Shown: positions 10,944 to 24,621 of the stretch, one piece after another
Layout: each line of letters starts with the position of its first letter
Numbering within the stretch: the stretch's first letter is position 1
Source of the DNA: Auanema rhodensis
Lineage: Eukaryota > Nematoda > Chromadorea > Rhabditida > Rhabditidae
DNA length: 64,000 nt
Assembly: GCA_964057225.1 (NCBI GenBank)
Contig: OZ059900.1
Location: 19,483,638-19,547,637 of the forward strand
Direction of reading: 5' to 3'
The notes under the pieces: model-generated
What the model was told of the DNA's origin: nothing
The model's database searches: none
The model's input: the letters and a program-made list of their open reading frames with translations, nothing else
Made by a program: the position numbers and the translations under genes

Positions 10944-12311
10944 TAATTTTCTAACCCCTGTTTTTTTGTCGTGAAAGTGGAACTAGACGTTGTAGGAACA
11001 ATTTTGAGCTAGGTTTCATTGACATTGCATGAGTTTGAACACATGAAATCGTAAGTCAAAACCTTGTTTACAGCGAAATTTCCAAAAACTGGTTTTCCAG
11101 CATAATAAAATATTTCTCATGGGAAATACTGTGTTTTTGTATTTTTCTAGTGTTCAGCATGTGAAATGCTTCATTTTAGTATGTAACACGCTGAAATTCG
11201 TTGCATTTGACGACTCATATGAACAAAAATCGATTTAACCAATATTAGCCAGAAGGGGCGTGCCCTCAGAATATGCTAATTTCCTTAATTTTCTAACCCC
11301 GGTTTTTTTGTCGTGAAAGTGGAATTAGACGTTGTAGGAACAATTTTGAGCTAGGTTTCATTGACATTGCATGAGTTTGAACACATGAAATCGTAAGTCA
11401 AAACCTTGTTTACAGCGAAATTTCCAAAAACTGGTTTTCCAGCATAATAAAATATTTCTCATGGGAAATACTGTGTTTTTGTATTTTTCTAGTGTTCAGC
11501 ATGTAGAATGCTTCATTTTAGTATGTAACACGCTGAAATTCGTTGCATTTGACGACTCATATGAACAAAAATCGATTTAATCAATATTAGCCATAAGGGG
11601 CGTGCCCTCAGAATATGCTAATTTCCTTAATTTTCTAACCCCTGTTTTTTTGTCGTGAAAGTGGAACTAGACGTTGTAGGAACAATTTTGAGCTAGGTTT
11701 CATTGACATTGCATGAGTTTGAACACATGAAATCGTAAGTCAAAACCTTGTTTACAGCGAAATTTCCAAAAACTGGTTTTCCAGCATAATAAAATATTTC
11801 TCATGGGAAATACTGTGTTTTTGTATTTTTCTAGTGTTCAGCATGTAAAATGCTTCATTTTAGTATGTAACACGCTGAAATTCGTTGCATTTGACGACTC
11901 ATATGAACAAAAATCGATTTAATCAATATTAGCCATAAGGGGCGTGCCCTCAGAATATGCTAATTTCCTTAATTTTCTAACCCCTGTTTTTTTGTCGTGA
12001 AAGTGGAATTAGACGTTGTAGGAACAATTTTGAGCTAGGTTTCATTGACATTGCATGAGTTTGAACGCATGAAATCGTAAGTCAAAACCTTGTTTACAGC
12101 GAAATTTCCAAAAACTGGTTTTCCAGCATAATAAAATATTTCTCATGGGAAATACTGTGTTTTTGTATTTTTATAGTGTTCAGCATGTAAAATGCTTCAT
12201 TTTAGTATGTAACACGCTGAAATTCGTTGCATTTGACGACTCATATGAACAAAAATCGATTTAATCAATATTAGCCATAAGGGGCGTGCCCTCAGAATAT
12301 GCTAATTTCCT
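10944..12311 (+). repeat. Four-monomer module, copy 1 (M33-M36)
   Basis: Ordered subtypes: G220; G16/T40/G221 (GTAGAATG); plain GG52-53; T40/G98/A204. The same order recurs at 13680-15047, 19834-21201 and 25647-27014 (last member altered), and in part at 28041-29066. M33 has private AACCAATATT and CCAGAAGG changes. Confidence 0.8.
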
Positions 12312-13679
12312 TAATTTTCTAACCCCTGTTTTTTTGTCGTGAAAGTGGAACTAGACGTTGTAGGAACAATTTTGAGCTAGGTTTCATTGACATTGCATGA
12401 GTTTGAACACATGAAATCGTAAGTCAAAACCTTGTTTACAGCGAAATTTCCAAAAACTGGTTTTCCAGCATAATAAAATATTTCTCATGGGAAATACTGT
12501 GTTTTTGTATTTTTCTAGTGTTCAGCATGTAAAATGCTTCATTTTAGTATGTAACACGCTGAAATTCGTTGCATTTGACGACTCATATGAACAAAAATCG
12601 ATTTAATCAATATTAGCCATAAGGGGCGTGCCCTCAGAATATGCTAATTTCCTTAATTTTCTAACCCCTGTTTTTTTGTCGTGAAAGTGGAATTAGACGT
12701 TGTAGGAACAATTTTGAGCTAGGTTTCATTGACATTGCATGAGTTTGAACGCATGAAATCGTAAGTCAAAACCTTGTTTACAGCGAAATTTCCAAAAACT
12801 GGTTTTCCAGCATAATAAAATATTTCTCATGGGAAATACTGTGTTTTTGTATTTTTATAGTGTTCAGCATGTAAAATGCTTCATTTTAGTATGTAACACG
12901 CTGAAATTCGTTGCATTTGACGACTCATATGAACAAAAATCGATTTAATCAATATTAGCCATAAGGGGCGTGCCCTCAGAATATGCTAATTTCCTTAATT
13001 TTCTAACCCCGGTTTTTTTGTCGTGAAAGTGGAATTAGACGTTGTAGGAACAATCTTGAGCTAGGTTTCATTGACATTGCATGAGTTTGAACACATGAAA
13101 TCGTAAGTCAAAACCTTGTTTACAGCGAAATTTCCAAAAACTGGTTTTCCAGCATAATAAAATATTTCTCATGGGAAATACTGTGTTTTTGTATTTTTCT
13201 AGTGTTCAGCATGTAAAATGCTTCATTTTAGTATGTAACACGCTGAAATTCGTTGCATTTGACGACTCATATGAACAAAATACGATTTAATCAATATTAG
13301 CCATAAGGGGCGTGCCCTCAGAATATGCTAATTTCCTTAATTTTCTAACCCCTGTTTTTTTGTCGTGAAAGTGGAACTAGACGTTGTACAAACAATTTTG
13401 AGCTAGGTTTCATTGACATTGCATGAGTTTGAACACATGAAATCGTAAGTCAAAACCTTGTTTACAGCGAAATTTCCAAAAACTGGTTTTCCAGCATAAT
13501 AAAATATTTCTCATGAGAAATACTGTGTTTTTGTATTTTTCTAGTGTTCAGCATGTAAAATGCTTCATTTTAGTATGTAACACGCTGAAATTCGTTGCAT
13601 TTGACGACTCATATGAACAAAAATCGATTTAATCAATATTAGCCATAAGGGGCGTGCCCTCAGAATATGCTAATTTCCT
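12312..13679 (+). repeat. Monomers M37-M40 between four-monomer modules
   Basis: M37 plain; M38 a second G98/A204 copy; M39 (12996) G16/T40 with AAAATACG in place of AAAATCG and a private CAATCTTGAG; M40 (13338) CA52-53/A179 with C248 and G269. M37-M38 repeat the plain plus G98/A204 pair of M35-M36, so a 684-bp duplication of that pair is likely. The AAAATACG type followed by a CA52-53 copy recurs at 15048 and 21202. Confidence 0.75.
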
Positions 13680-15047
13680 TAATTTTCTAACCCCTGTTTT
13701 TTTGTCGTGAAAGTGGAACTAGACGTTGTAGGAACAATTTTGAGCTAGGTTTCATTGACATTGCATGAGTTTGAACACATGAAATCGTAAGTCAAAACCT
13801 TGTTTACAGCGAAATTTCCAAAAACTGGTTTTCCAGCATAATAAAATATTTCTCATGGGAAATACTGTGTTTTTGTATTTTTCTAGTGTTCAGCATGTGA
13901 AATGCTTCATTTTAGTATGTAACACGCTGAAATTCGTTGCATTTGACGACTCATATGAACAAAAATCGATTTAATCAATATTAGCCATAAGGGGCGTGCC
14001 CTCAGAATATGCTAATTTCCTTAATTTTCTAACCCCGGTTTTTTTGTCGTGAAAGTGGATTTAGACGTTGTAGGAACAATTTTGAGCTAGGTTTCATTGA
14101 CATTGCATGAGTTTGAACACATGAAATCGTAAGTCAAAACCTTGTTTACAGCGAAATTTCCAAAAACTGGTTTTCCAGCATAATAAAATATTTCTCATGG
14201 GAAATACTGTGTTTTTGTATTTTTCTAGTGTTCAGCATGTAGAATGCTTCATTTTAGTATGTAACACGCTGAAATTCGTTGCATTTGACGACTCATATGA
14301 ACAAAAATCGATTTAATCAATATTAGCCATAAGGGGCGTGCCCTCAGAATATGCTAATTTCCTTAATTTTCTAACCCCTGTTTTTTTGTCGTGAAAGTGG
14401 AACTAGACGTTGTAGGAACAATTTTGAGCTAGGTTTCATTGACATTGCATGAGTTTGAACACATGAAATCGTAAGTCAAAACCTTGTTTACAGCGAAATT
14501 TCCAAAAACTGGTTTTCCAGCATAATAAAATATTTCTCATGGGAAATACTGTGTTTTTGTATTTTTCTAGTGTTCAGCATGTAAAATGCTTCATTTTAGT
14601 ATGTAACACGCTGAAATTCGTTGCATTTGACGACTCATATGAACAAAAATCGATTTAATCAATATTAGCCATAAGGGGCGTGCCCTCAGAATATGCTAAT
14701 TTCCTTAATTTTCTAACCCCTGTTTTTTTGTCGTGAAAGTGGAATTAGACGTTGTAGGAACAATTTTGAGCTAGGTTTCATTGACATTGCATGAGTTTGA
14801 ACGCATGAAATCGTAAGTCAAAACCTTGTTTACAGCGAAATTTCCAAAAACTGGTTTTCCAGCATAATAAAATATTTCTCATGGGAAATACTGTGTTTTT
14901 GTATTTTTATAGTGTTCAGCATGTAAAATGCTTCATTTTAGTATGTAACACGCTGAAATTCGTTGCATTTGACGACTCATATGAACAAAAATCGATTTAA
15001 TCAATATTAGCCATAAGGGGCGTGCCCTCAGAATATGCTAATTTCCT
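13680..15047 (+). repeat. Four-monomer module, copy 2 (M41-M44)
   Basis: Same order as 10944-12311: G220; G16/G221; plain; T40/G98/A204. The second monomer (14022) carries GGATTTAG (T39 and T40), a state also found at 28041, 30093, 30777, 33512 and 34880. The set 14022-15389 matches 28041-29408 monomer for monomer. Confidence 0.8.
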
Positions 15048-17441
15048 TAATTTTCTAACCCCGGTTTTTTTGTCGTGAAAGTGGAATTAGACGTTGTAGG
15101 AACAATTTTGAGCTAGGTTTCATTGACATTGCATGAGTTTGAACACATGAAATCGTAAGTCAAAACCTTGTTTACAGCGAAATTTCCAAAAACTGGTTTT
15201 CCAGCATAATAAAATATTTCTCATGGGAAATACTGTGTTTTTGTATTTTTCTAGTGTTCAGCATGTAAAATGCTTCATTTTAGTATGTAACACGCTGAAA
15301 TTCGTTGCATTTGACGACTCATATGAACAAAATACGATTTAATCAATATTAGCCATAAGGGGCGTGCCCTCAGAATATGCTAATTTCCTTAATTTTCTAA
15401 CCCCTGTTTTTTTGTCGTGAAAGTGGAACTAGACGTTGTACAAACAATTTTGAGCTAGGTTTCATTGACATTGCATGAGTTTGAACACATGAAATCGTAA
15501 GTCAAAACCTTGTTTACAGCGAAATTTCCAAAAACTGGTTTTCCAGCATAATAAAATATTTCTCATGAGAAATACTGTGTTTTTGTATTTTTCTAGTGTT
15601 CAGCATGTAAAATGCTTCATTTTAGTATGTAACACGCTGAAATTCGTTGCATTTGACGACTCATATGAACAAAAATCGATTTAATCAATATTAGCCATAA
15701 GGGGCGTGCCCTCAGAATATGCTAATTTCCTTAATTTTCTAACCCCTGTTTTTTTGTCGTGAAAGTGGAATTAGACGTTGTAGGAACAATTTTGAGCTAG
15801 GTTTCATTGACATTGCATGAGTTTGAACACATGAAATCGTAAGTCAAAACCTTGTTTACAGCGAAATTTCCAAAAACTGGTTTTCCAGCATAATAAAATA
15901 TTTCTCATGAGAAATACTGTGTTTTTGTATTTTTCTAGTGTTCAGCATGTAAAATGCTTCATTTTAGTATGTAACACGATGAAATTCGTTGCATTTGACG
16001 ACTCATATGAACAAAAATCGATTTAATCAATATTAGCCATAAGGGGCGTGCCCTCAGAATATGCTAATTTCCTTAATTTTCTAACCCCTGTTTTTTTGTC
16101 GTGAAAGTGGAACTAGACGTTGTACAAACAATTTTGAGCTAGGTTTCATTGACATTGCATGAGTTTGAACACATGAAATCGTAAGTCAAAACCTTGTTTA
16201 CAGCGAAATTTCCAAAAACTGGTTTTCCAGCATAATAAAATATTTCTCATGAGAAATACTGTGTTTTTGTATTTTTCTAGTGTTCAGCATGTAAAATGCT
16301 TCATTTTAGTATGTAACACGATGAAATTCGTTGCATTTGACGACTCATATGAACAAAAATCGATTTAATCAATATTAGCCATAAGGGGCGTGCCCTCAGA
16401 ATATGCTAATTTCATTAATTTTCTAACCCCTGTTTTTTTGTCGTGAAAGTGGAACTAGACGTTGTAGGAACAATTTTGAGCTAGGTTTCATTGACATTGC
16501 ATGAGTTTGAACACATGAAATCGTAAGTCAAAACCTTGTTTACAGCGAAATTTCCAAAAACTGGTTTTCCAGCATAATAAAATATTTCTCATGGGAAATA
16601 CTGTGTTTTTGTATTTTTCTAGTGTTCAGCATGTAAAATGCTTCATTTTAGTATGTAACACGCTGAAATTCGTTGCATTTGACGACTCATATGAACAAAA
16701 ATCGATTTAATCAATATTAGCCATAAGGGGCGTGCCCTCAGAATATGCTAATTTCCTTAATTTTCTAACCCCTGTTTTTTTGTCGTGAAAGTGGAACTAG
16801 ACGTTGTACAAACAATTTTGAGCTAGGTTTCATTGACATTGCATGAGTTTGAACACATGAAATCGTAAGTCAAAACCTTGTTTACAGCGAAATTTCCAAA
16901 AACTGGTTTTCCAGCATAATAAAATATTTCTCATGAGAAATACTGTGTTTTTGTATTTTTCTAGTGTTCAGCATGTAAAATGCTTCATTTTAGTATGTAA
17001 CACGCTGAAATTCGTTGCATTTGACGACTCATATGAACAAAAATCGATTTAATCAATATTAGCCATAAGGGGCGTGCCCTCAGAATATGCTAATTTCCTT
17101 AATTTTCTAACCCCTGTTTTTTTGTCGTGAAAGTGGAACTAGACGTTGTAGGAACAATTCTGAGCTAGGTTTCATTGACATTGCATGAGTTTGAACACAT
17201 GAAATCGTAAGTCAAAACCTTGTTTACAGCGAAATTTCCATAAACTGGTTTTCCAGCATAATAAAATATTTCTCATGGGAAATACTGTGTTTTTGTATTT
17301 TTCTAGTGTTCAGCATGTGAAATGCTTCATTTTAGTATGTAACACGCTGAAATTCGTTGCATTTGACGACTCATATGAACAAAAATCGATTTAATCAATA
17401 TTAGCCATAAGGGGCGTGCCCTCAGAATATGCTAATTTCCT

Positions 17442-18808
17442 TAATTTTCTAACCCCTGTTTTTTTGTCGTGAAAGTGGAACTAGACGTTGTACGAACAAT
17501 TTTGAGCTAGGTTTCATTGACATTGCATGAGTTTGAACACATGAAATCGTAAGTCAAAACCTTGTTTACAGCGAAATTTCCAAAAACTGGTTTTCCAGCA
17601 TAATAAAATATTTCTCATGAGAAATACTGTGTTTTTGTATTTTTCTAGTGTTCAGCATGTGAAATGCTTCATTTTAGTATGTAACACGCTGAAATTCGTT
17701 GCATTTGACGACTCATATGAACAAAAATCGATTTAATCAATATTAGCCATAAGGGGCGTGCCCTCAGAATATGCTAATTTCCTTAATTTTCTAACCCCTG
17801 TTTTTTTGTCGTGAAAGTGGAACTAGACGTTGTAGGAACAATTTTGAGCTAGGTTTCATTGACATTGCATGAGTTTGAACACATGAAATCGTAAGTCAAA
17901 ACCTTGTTTACAGCGAAAATTCCAAAAACTGGTTTTCCAGCATAATAAAATATTTCTCATGGGAAATACTGTGTTTTTGTATTTTTCTAGTGTTCAGCAT
18001 GTAAAATGCTTCATTTTAGTATGTAACACGCTGAAATTCGTTGCATTTGAAGACTCATATGAACAAAAATCGATTTAATCAATATTAGCCATAAGGGGCG
18101 TGCCCTCAGAATATGCTAATTTCCTTAATTTTCTAACCCCTGTTTTTTGTCGTGAAAGTGGAACTAGACGTTGTAGGAACAATTTTGAGCTAGGTTTCAT
18201 TGACATTGCATGAGTTTGAACACATGAAATCGTAAGTCAAAACCTTGTTTACAGCGAAATTTCCAAAAACTGGTTTTCCAGCATAATAAAATATTTCTCA
18301 TGGGAAATACTGTGTTTTTGTATTTTTCTAGTGTTCAGCATGTAAAATACTTCATTTTAGTATGTAACACGCTGAAATTCGTTGCATTTGACGACTCATA
18401 TGAACAAAAATCGATTTAATCAATATTAGCCATAAGGGGCGTGCCCTCAGAATATGCTAATTTCCTAAATTTTCTAACCCCTGTTTTTTTGTCGTGAAAG
18501 TGGAACTAGACGTTGTAGGAACAATTTTGAGCTAGGTTTCATTGACATTGCATGAGTTTGAACACATGAAATCGTAAGTCAAAACCTTGTTTACAGCGAA
18601 ATTTCCAAAAACTGGTTTTCCAGCATAATAAAATATTTCTCATGGGAAATACTGTGTTTTTGTATTTTTCTAGTGTTCAGCATGTGAAATGCTTCATTTT
18701 AGTATGTAACACGCTGAAATTCGTTGCATTTGACGACTCATATGAACAAAAATCGATTTAATCAATATTAGCCATAAGGGGCGTGCCCTCAGAATATGCT
18801 AATTTCCT
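17442..18808 (+). repeat. 1367-bp tetramer, copy 1 (M52-M55)
   Basis: Four distinctive monomers: CG52-53 with A179 and G220; GCGAAAATTCC with TTTGAAGACT; a 341-bp T6 copy with AAAATACTTC whose end runs CCTAAATTTT; and a G220 copy that starts AAATTTTC. It is repeated immediately at 18809-20175 and once more at 24622-25988. The 1367-bp offset equals four monomers minus the lost T. Confidence 0.88.
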
Positions 18809-20175
18809 TAATTTTCTAACCCCTGTTTTTTTGTCGTGAAAGTGGAACTAGACGTTGTACGAACAATTTTGAGCTAGGTTTCATTGACATTGCATGAGTT
18901 TGAACACATGAAATCGTAAGTCAAAACCTTGTTTACAGCGAAATTTCCAAAAACTGGTTTTCCAGCATAATAAAATATTTCTCATGAGAAATACTGTGTT
19001 TTTGTATTTTTCTAGTGTTCAGCATGTGAAATGCTTCATTTTAGTATGTAACACGCTGAAATTCGTTGCATTTGACGACTCATATGAACAAAAATCGATT
19101 TAATCAATATTAGCCATAAGGGGCGTGCCCTCAGAATATGCTAATTTCCTTAATTTTCTAACCCCTGTTTTTTTGTCGTGAAAGTGGAACTAGACGTTGT
19201 AGGAACAATTTTGAGCTAGGTTTCATTGACATTGCATGAGTTTGAACACATGAAATCGTAAGTCAAAACCTTGTTTACAGCGAAAATTCCAAAAACTGGT
19301 TTTCCAGCATAATAAAATATTTCTCATGGGAAATACTGTGTTTTTGTATTTTTCTAGTGTTCAGCATGTAAAATGCTTCATTTTAGTATGTAACACGCTG
19401 AAATTCGTTGCATTTGAAGACTCATATGAACAAAAATCGATTTAATCAATATTAGCCATAAGGGGCGTGCCCTCAGAATATGCTAATTTCCTTAATTTTC
19501 TAACCCCTGTTTTTTGTCGTGAAAGTGGAACTAGACGTTGTAGGAACAATTTTGAGCTAGGTTTCATTGACATTGCATGAGTTTGAACACATGAAATCGT
19601 AAGTCAAAACCTTGTTTACAGCGAAATTTCCAAAAACTGGTTTTCCAGCATAATAAAATATTTCTCATGGGAAATACTGTGTTTTTGTATTTTTCTAGTG
19701 TTCAGCATGTAAAATACTTCATTTTAGTATGTAACACGCTGAAATTCGTTGCATTTGACGACTCATATGAACAAAAATCGATTTAATCAATATTAGCCAT
19801 AAGGGGCGTGCCCTCAGAATATGCTAATTTCCTAAATTTTCTAACCCCTGTTTTTTTGTCGTGAAAGTGGAACTAGACGTTGTAGGAACAATTTTGAGCT
19901 AGGTTTCATTGACATTGCATGAGTTTGAACACATGAAATCGTAAGTCAAAACCTTGTTTACAGCGAAATTTCCAAAAACTGGTTTTCCAGCATAATAAAA
20001 TATTTCTCATGGGAAATACTGTGTTTTTGTATTTTTCTAGTGTTCAGCATGTGAAATGCTTCATTTTAGTATGTAACACGCTGAAATTCGTTGCATTTGA
20101 CGACTCATATGAACAAAAATCGATTTAATCAATATTAGCCATAAGGGGCGTGCCCTCAGAATATGCTAATTTCCT
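18809..20175 (+). repeat. 1367-bp tetramer, copy 2 (M56-M59)
   Basis: Direct tandem duplicate of 17442-18808 with every marker retained, including the T6 tract and the AAATTTTC start. I saw no obvious private differences by eye, so the duplication looks recent. The corresponding place in the second long unit has only one tetramer (24622-25988), so this copy is either an insertion here or a loss there. Confidence 0.88.
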
Positions 20176-23100
20176 TAATTTTCTAACCCCGGTTTTTTTG
20201 TCGTGAAAGTGGAATTAGACGTTGTAGGAACAATTTTGAGCTAGGTTTCATTGACATTGCATGAGTTTGAACACATGAAATCGTAAGTCAAAACCTTGTT
20301 TACAGCGAAATTTCCAAAAACTGGTTTTCCAGCATAATAAAATATTTCTCATGGGAAATACTGTGTTTTTGTATTTTTCTAGTGTTCAGCATGTAGAATG
20401 CTTCATTTTAGTATGTAACACGCTGAAATTCGTTGCATTTGACGACTCATATGAACAAAAATCGATTTAATCAATATTAGCCATAAAGGGCGTGCCCTCA
20501 GAATATGCTAATTTCCTTAATTTTCTAACCCCTGTTTTTTTGTCGTGAAAGTGGAACTAGACGTTGTAGGAACAATTTTGAGCTAGGTTTCATTGACATT
20601 GCATGAGTTTGAACACATGAAATCGTAAGTCAAAACCTTGTTTACAGCGAAATTTCCAAAAACTGGTTTTCCAGCATAATAAAATATTTCTCATGGGAAA
20701 TACTGTGTTTTTGTATTTTTCTAGTGTTCAGCATGTAAAATGCTTCATTTTAGTATGTAACACGCTGGAATTCGTTGCATTTGACGACTCATATGAACAA
20801 AAATCGATTTAATCAATATTAGCCATAAGGGGCGTGCCCTCAGAATATGCTAATTTCCTTAATTTTCTAACCCCTGTTTTTTTGTCGTGAAAGTGGAATT
20901 AGACGTTGTAGGAACAATTTTGAGCTAGGTTTCATTGACATTGCATGAGTTTGAACGCATGAAATCGTAAGTCAAAACCTTGTTTACAGCGAAATTTCCA
21001 AAAACTGGTTTTCCAGCATAATAAAATATTTCTCATGGGAAATACTGTGTTTTTGTATTTTTATAGTGTTCAGCATGTAAAATGCTTCATTTTAGTATGT
21101 AACACGCTGAAATTCGTTGCATTTGACGACTCATATGAACAAAAATCGATTTAATCAATATTAGCCATAAGGGGCGTGCCCTCAGAATATGCTAATTTCC
21201 TTAATTTTCTAACCCCGGTTTTTTTGTCGTGAAAGTGGAATTAGACGTTGTAGGAACAATTTTGAGCTAGGTTTCATTGACATTGCATGAGTTTGAACAC
21301 ATGAAATCGTAAGTCAAAACCTTGTTTACAGCGAAATTTCCAAAAACTGGTTTTCCAGCATAATAAAATATTTCTCATGGGAAATACTGTGTTTTTGTAT
21401 TTTTCTAGTGTTCAGCATGTAAAATGCTTCATTTTAGTATGTAACACGCTGAAATTCGTTGCATTTGACGACTCATATGAACAAAATACGATTTAATCAA
21501 TATTAGCCATAAGGGGCGTGCCCTCAGAATATGCTAATTTCCTTAATTTTCTAACCCCTGTTTTTTTGTCGTGAAAGTGGAACTAGACGTTGTACAAACA
21601 ATTTTGAGCTAGGTTTCATTGACATTGCATGAGTTTGAACACATGAAATCGTAAGTCAAAACCTTGTTTACAGCGAAATTTCCAAAAACTGGTTTTCCAG
21701 CATAATAAAATATTTCTCATGAGAAATACTGTGTTTTTGTATTTTTCTAGTGTTCAGCATGTAAAATGCTTCATTTTAGTATGTAACACGCTGAAATTCG
21801 TTGCATTTGACGACTCATATGAACAAAAATCGATTTAATCAATATTAGCCATAAGGGGCGTGCCCTCAGAATATGCTAATTTCCTTAATTTTCTAACCCC
21901 TGTTTTTTTGTCGTGAAAGTGGAATTAGACGTTGTAGGAACAATTTTGAGCTAGGTTTCATTGACATTGCATGAGTTTGAACACATGAAATCGTAAGTCA
22001 AAACCTTGTTTACAGCGAAATTTCCAAAAACTGGTTTTCCAGCATAATAAAATATTTCTCATGAGAAATACTGTGTTTTTGTATTTTTCTAGTGTTCAGC
22101 ATGTAAAATGCTTCATTTTAGTATGTAACACGATGAAATTCGTTGCATTTGACGACTCATATGAACAAAAATCGATTTAATCAATATTAGCCATAAGGGG
22201 CGTGCCCTCAGAATATGCTAATTTCCTTAATTTTCTAACCCCTGTTTTTTTGTCGTGAAAGTGGAACTAGACGTTGTACAAACAATTTTGAGCTAGGTTT
22301 CATTGACATTGCATGAGTTTGAACACATGAAATCGTAAGTCAAAACCTTGTTTACAGCGAAATTTCCAAAAACTGGTTTTCCAGCATAATAAAATATTTC
22401 TCATGAGAAATACTGTGTTTTTGTATTTTTCTAGTGTTCAGCATGTAAAATGCTTCATTTTAGTATGTAACACGCTGAAATTCGTTGCATTTGACGACTC
22501 ATATGAACAAAATACGATTTAATCAATATTAGCCATAAGGGGCGTGCCCTCAGAATATGCTAATTTCCTTAATTTTCTAACCCCTGTTTTTTTGTCGTGA
22601 AAGTGGAACTAGACGTTGTACAAACAATTTTGAGCTAGGTTTCATTGACATTGCATGAGTTTGAACACATGAAATCGTAAGTCAAAACCTTGTTTACAGC
22701 GAAATTTCCAAAAACTGGTTTTCCAGCATAATAAAATATTTCTCATGAGAAATACTGTGTTTTTGTATTTTTCTAGTGTTCAGCATGTAAAATGCTTCAT
22801 TATAGTATGTAACACGCTGAAATTCGTTGCATTTGACGACTCATATGAACAAAAATCGATTTAATCAATATTAGCCATAAGGGGCGTGCCCTCAGAATAT
22901 GCTAATTTCCTTAATTTTCTAACCCCTGTTTTTTTGTCGTGAAAGTGGAATTAGACGTTGTAGGAACAATTTTGAGCTAGGTTTCATTGACATTGCATGA
23001 GTTTGAACACATGAAATCGTAAGTCAAAACCTTGTTTACAGCGAAATTTCCAAAAACTGGTTTTCCAGCATAATAAAATATTTCTCATGAGAAATACTGT

Positions 23101-24621
23101 GTTTTTGTATTTTTCTAGTGTTCAGCATGTAAAATGCTTCATTTTAGTATGTAACACGATGAAATTCGTTGCATTTGACGACTCATATGAACAAAAATCG
23201 ATTTAATCAATATTAGCCATAAGGGGCGTGCCCTCAGAATATGCTAATTTCCTTAATTTTCTAACCCCTGTTTTTTTGTCGTGAAAGTGGAACTAGACGT
23301 TGTACAAACAATTTTGAGCTAGGTTTCATTGACATTGCATGAGTTTGAACACATGAAATCGTAAGTCAAAACCTTGTTTACAGCGAAATTTCCAAAAACT
23401 GGTTTTCCAGCATAATAAAATATTTCTCATGAGAAATACTGTGTTTTTGTATTTTTCTAGTGTTCAGCATGTAAAATGCTTCATTTTAGTATGTAACACG
23501 ATGAAATTCGTTGCATTTGACGACTCATATGAACAAAAATCGATTTAATCAATATTAGCCATAAGGGGCGTGCCCTCAGAATATGCTAATTTCATTAATT
23601 TTCTAACCCCTGTTTTTTTGTCGTGAAAGTGGAACTAGACGTTGGAGGAACAATTTTGAGCTAGGTTTCATTGACATTGCATGAGTTTGAACACATGAAA
23701 TCGTAAGTCAAAACCTTGTTTACAGCGAAATTTCCAAAAACTGGTTTTCCAGCATAATAAAATATTTCTCATGGGAAATACTGTGTTTTTGTATTTTTCT
23801 AGTGTTCAGCATGTAAAATGCTTCATTTTAGTATGTAACACGCTGAAATTCGTTGCATTTGACGACTCATATGAACAAAAATCGATTTAATCAATATTAG
23901 CCATAAGGGGCGTGCCCTCAGAATATGCTAATTTCCTTAATTTTCTAACCCCTGTTTTTTTGTCGTGAAAGTGGAACTAGACGTTGTACAAACAATTTTG
24001 AGCTAGGTTTCATTGACATTGCATGAGTTTGAACACATGAAATCGTAAGTCAAAACCTTGTTTACAGCGAAATTTCCAAAAACTGGTTTTCCAGCATAAT
24101 AAAATATTTCTCATGAGAAATACTGTGTTTTTGTATTTTTCTAGTGTTCAGCATGTAAAATGCTTCATTTTAGTATGTAACACGCTGAAATTCGTTGCAT
24201 TTGACGACTCATATGAACAAAAATCGATTTAATCAATATTAGCCATAAGGGGCGTGCCCTCAGAATATGCTAATTTCCTTAATTTTCTAACCCCTGTTTT
24301 TTTGTCGTGAAAGTGGAACTAGACGTTGTAGGAACAATTCTGAGCTAGGTTTCATTGACATTGCATGAGTTTGAACACATGAAATCGTAAGTCAAAACCT
24401 TGTTTACAGCGAAATTTCCATAAACTGGTTTTCCAGCATAATAAAATATTTCTCATGGGAAATACTGTGTTTTTGTATTTTTCTAGTGTTCAGCATGTGA
24501 AATGCTTCATTTTAGTATGTAACACGCTGAAATTCGTTGCATTTGACGACTCATATGAACAAAAATCGATTTAATCAATATTAGCCATAAGGGGCGTGCC
24601 CTCAGAATATGCTAATTTCCT

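Larger units (their letters stand above)
15048..21201 (+). repeat. Long higher-order unit, copy 1 (M45-M62, 18 monomers)
   Basis: Order: AAAATACG copy; CA52-53 copy; T40/A179/A248 copy (15732); CA52-53/A248/A341 copy; plain; CA52-53; a copy with ATTCTGAGC and CCATAAAC (17100); the tetramer at 17442 twice; then G16/G221 with A312 (20176), a plain copy with a private CGCTGGAATTC, and G98/A204. Copy 2 starts at 21202. The 15732-18808 segment recurs 7180 bp downstream at 22912-25988 with its rare markers in the same order. Confidence 0.85.
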
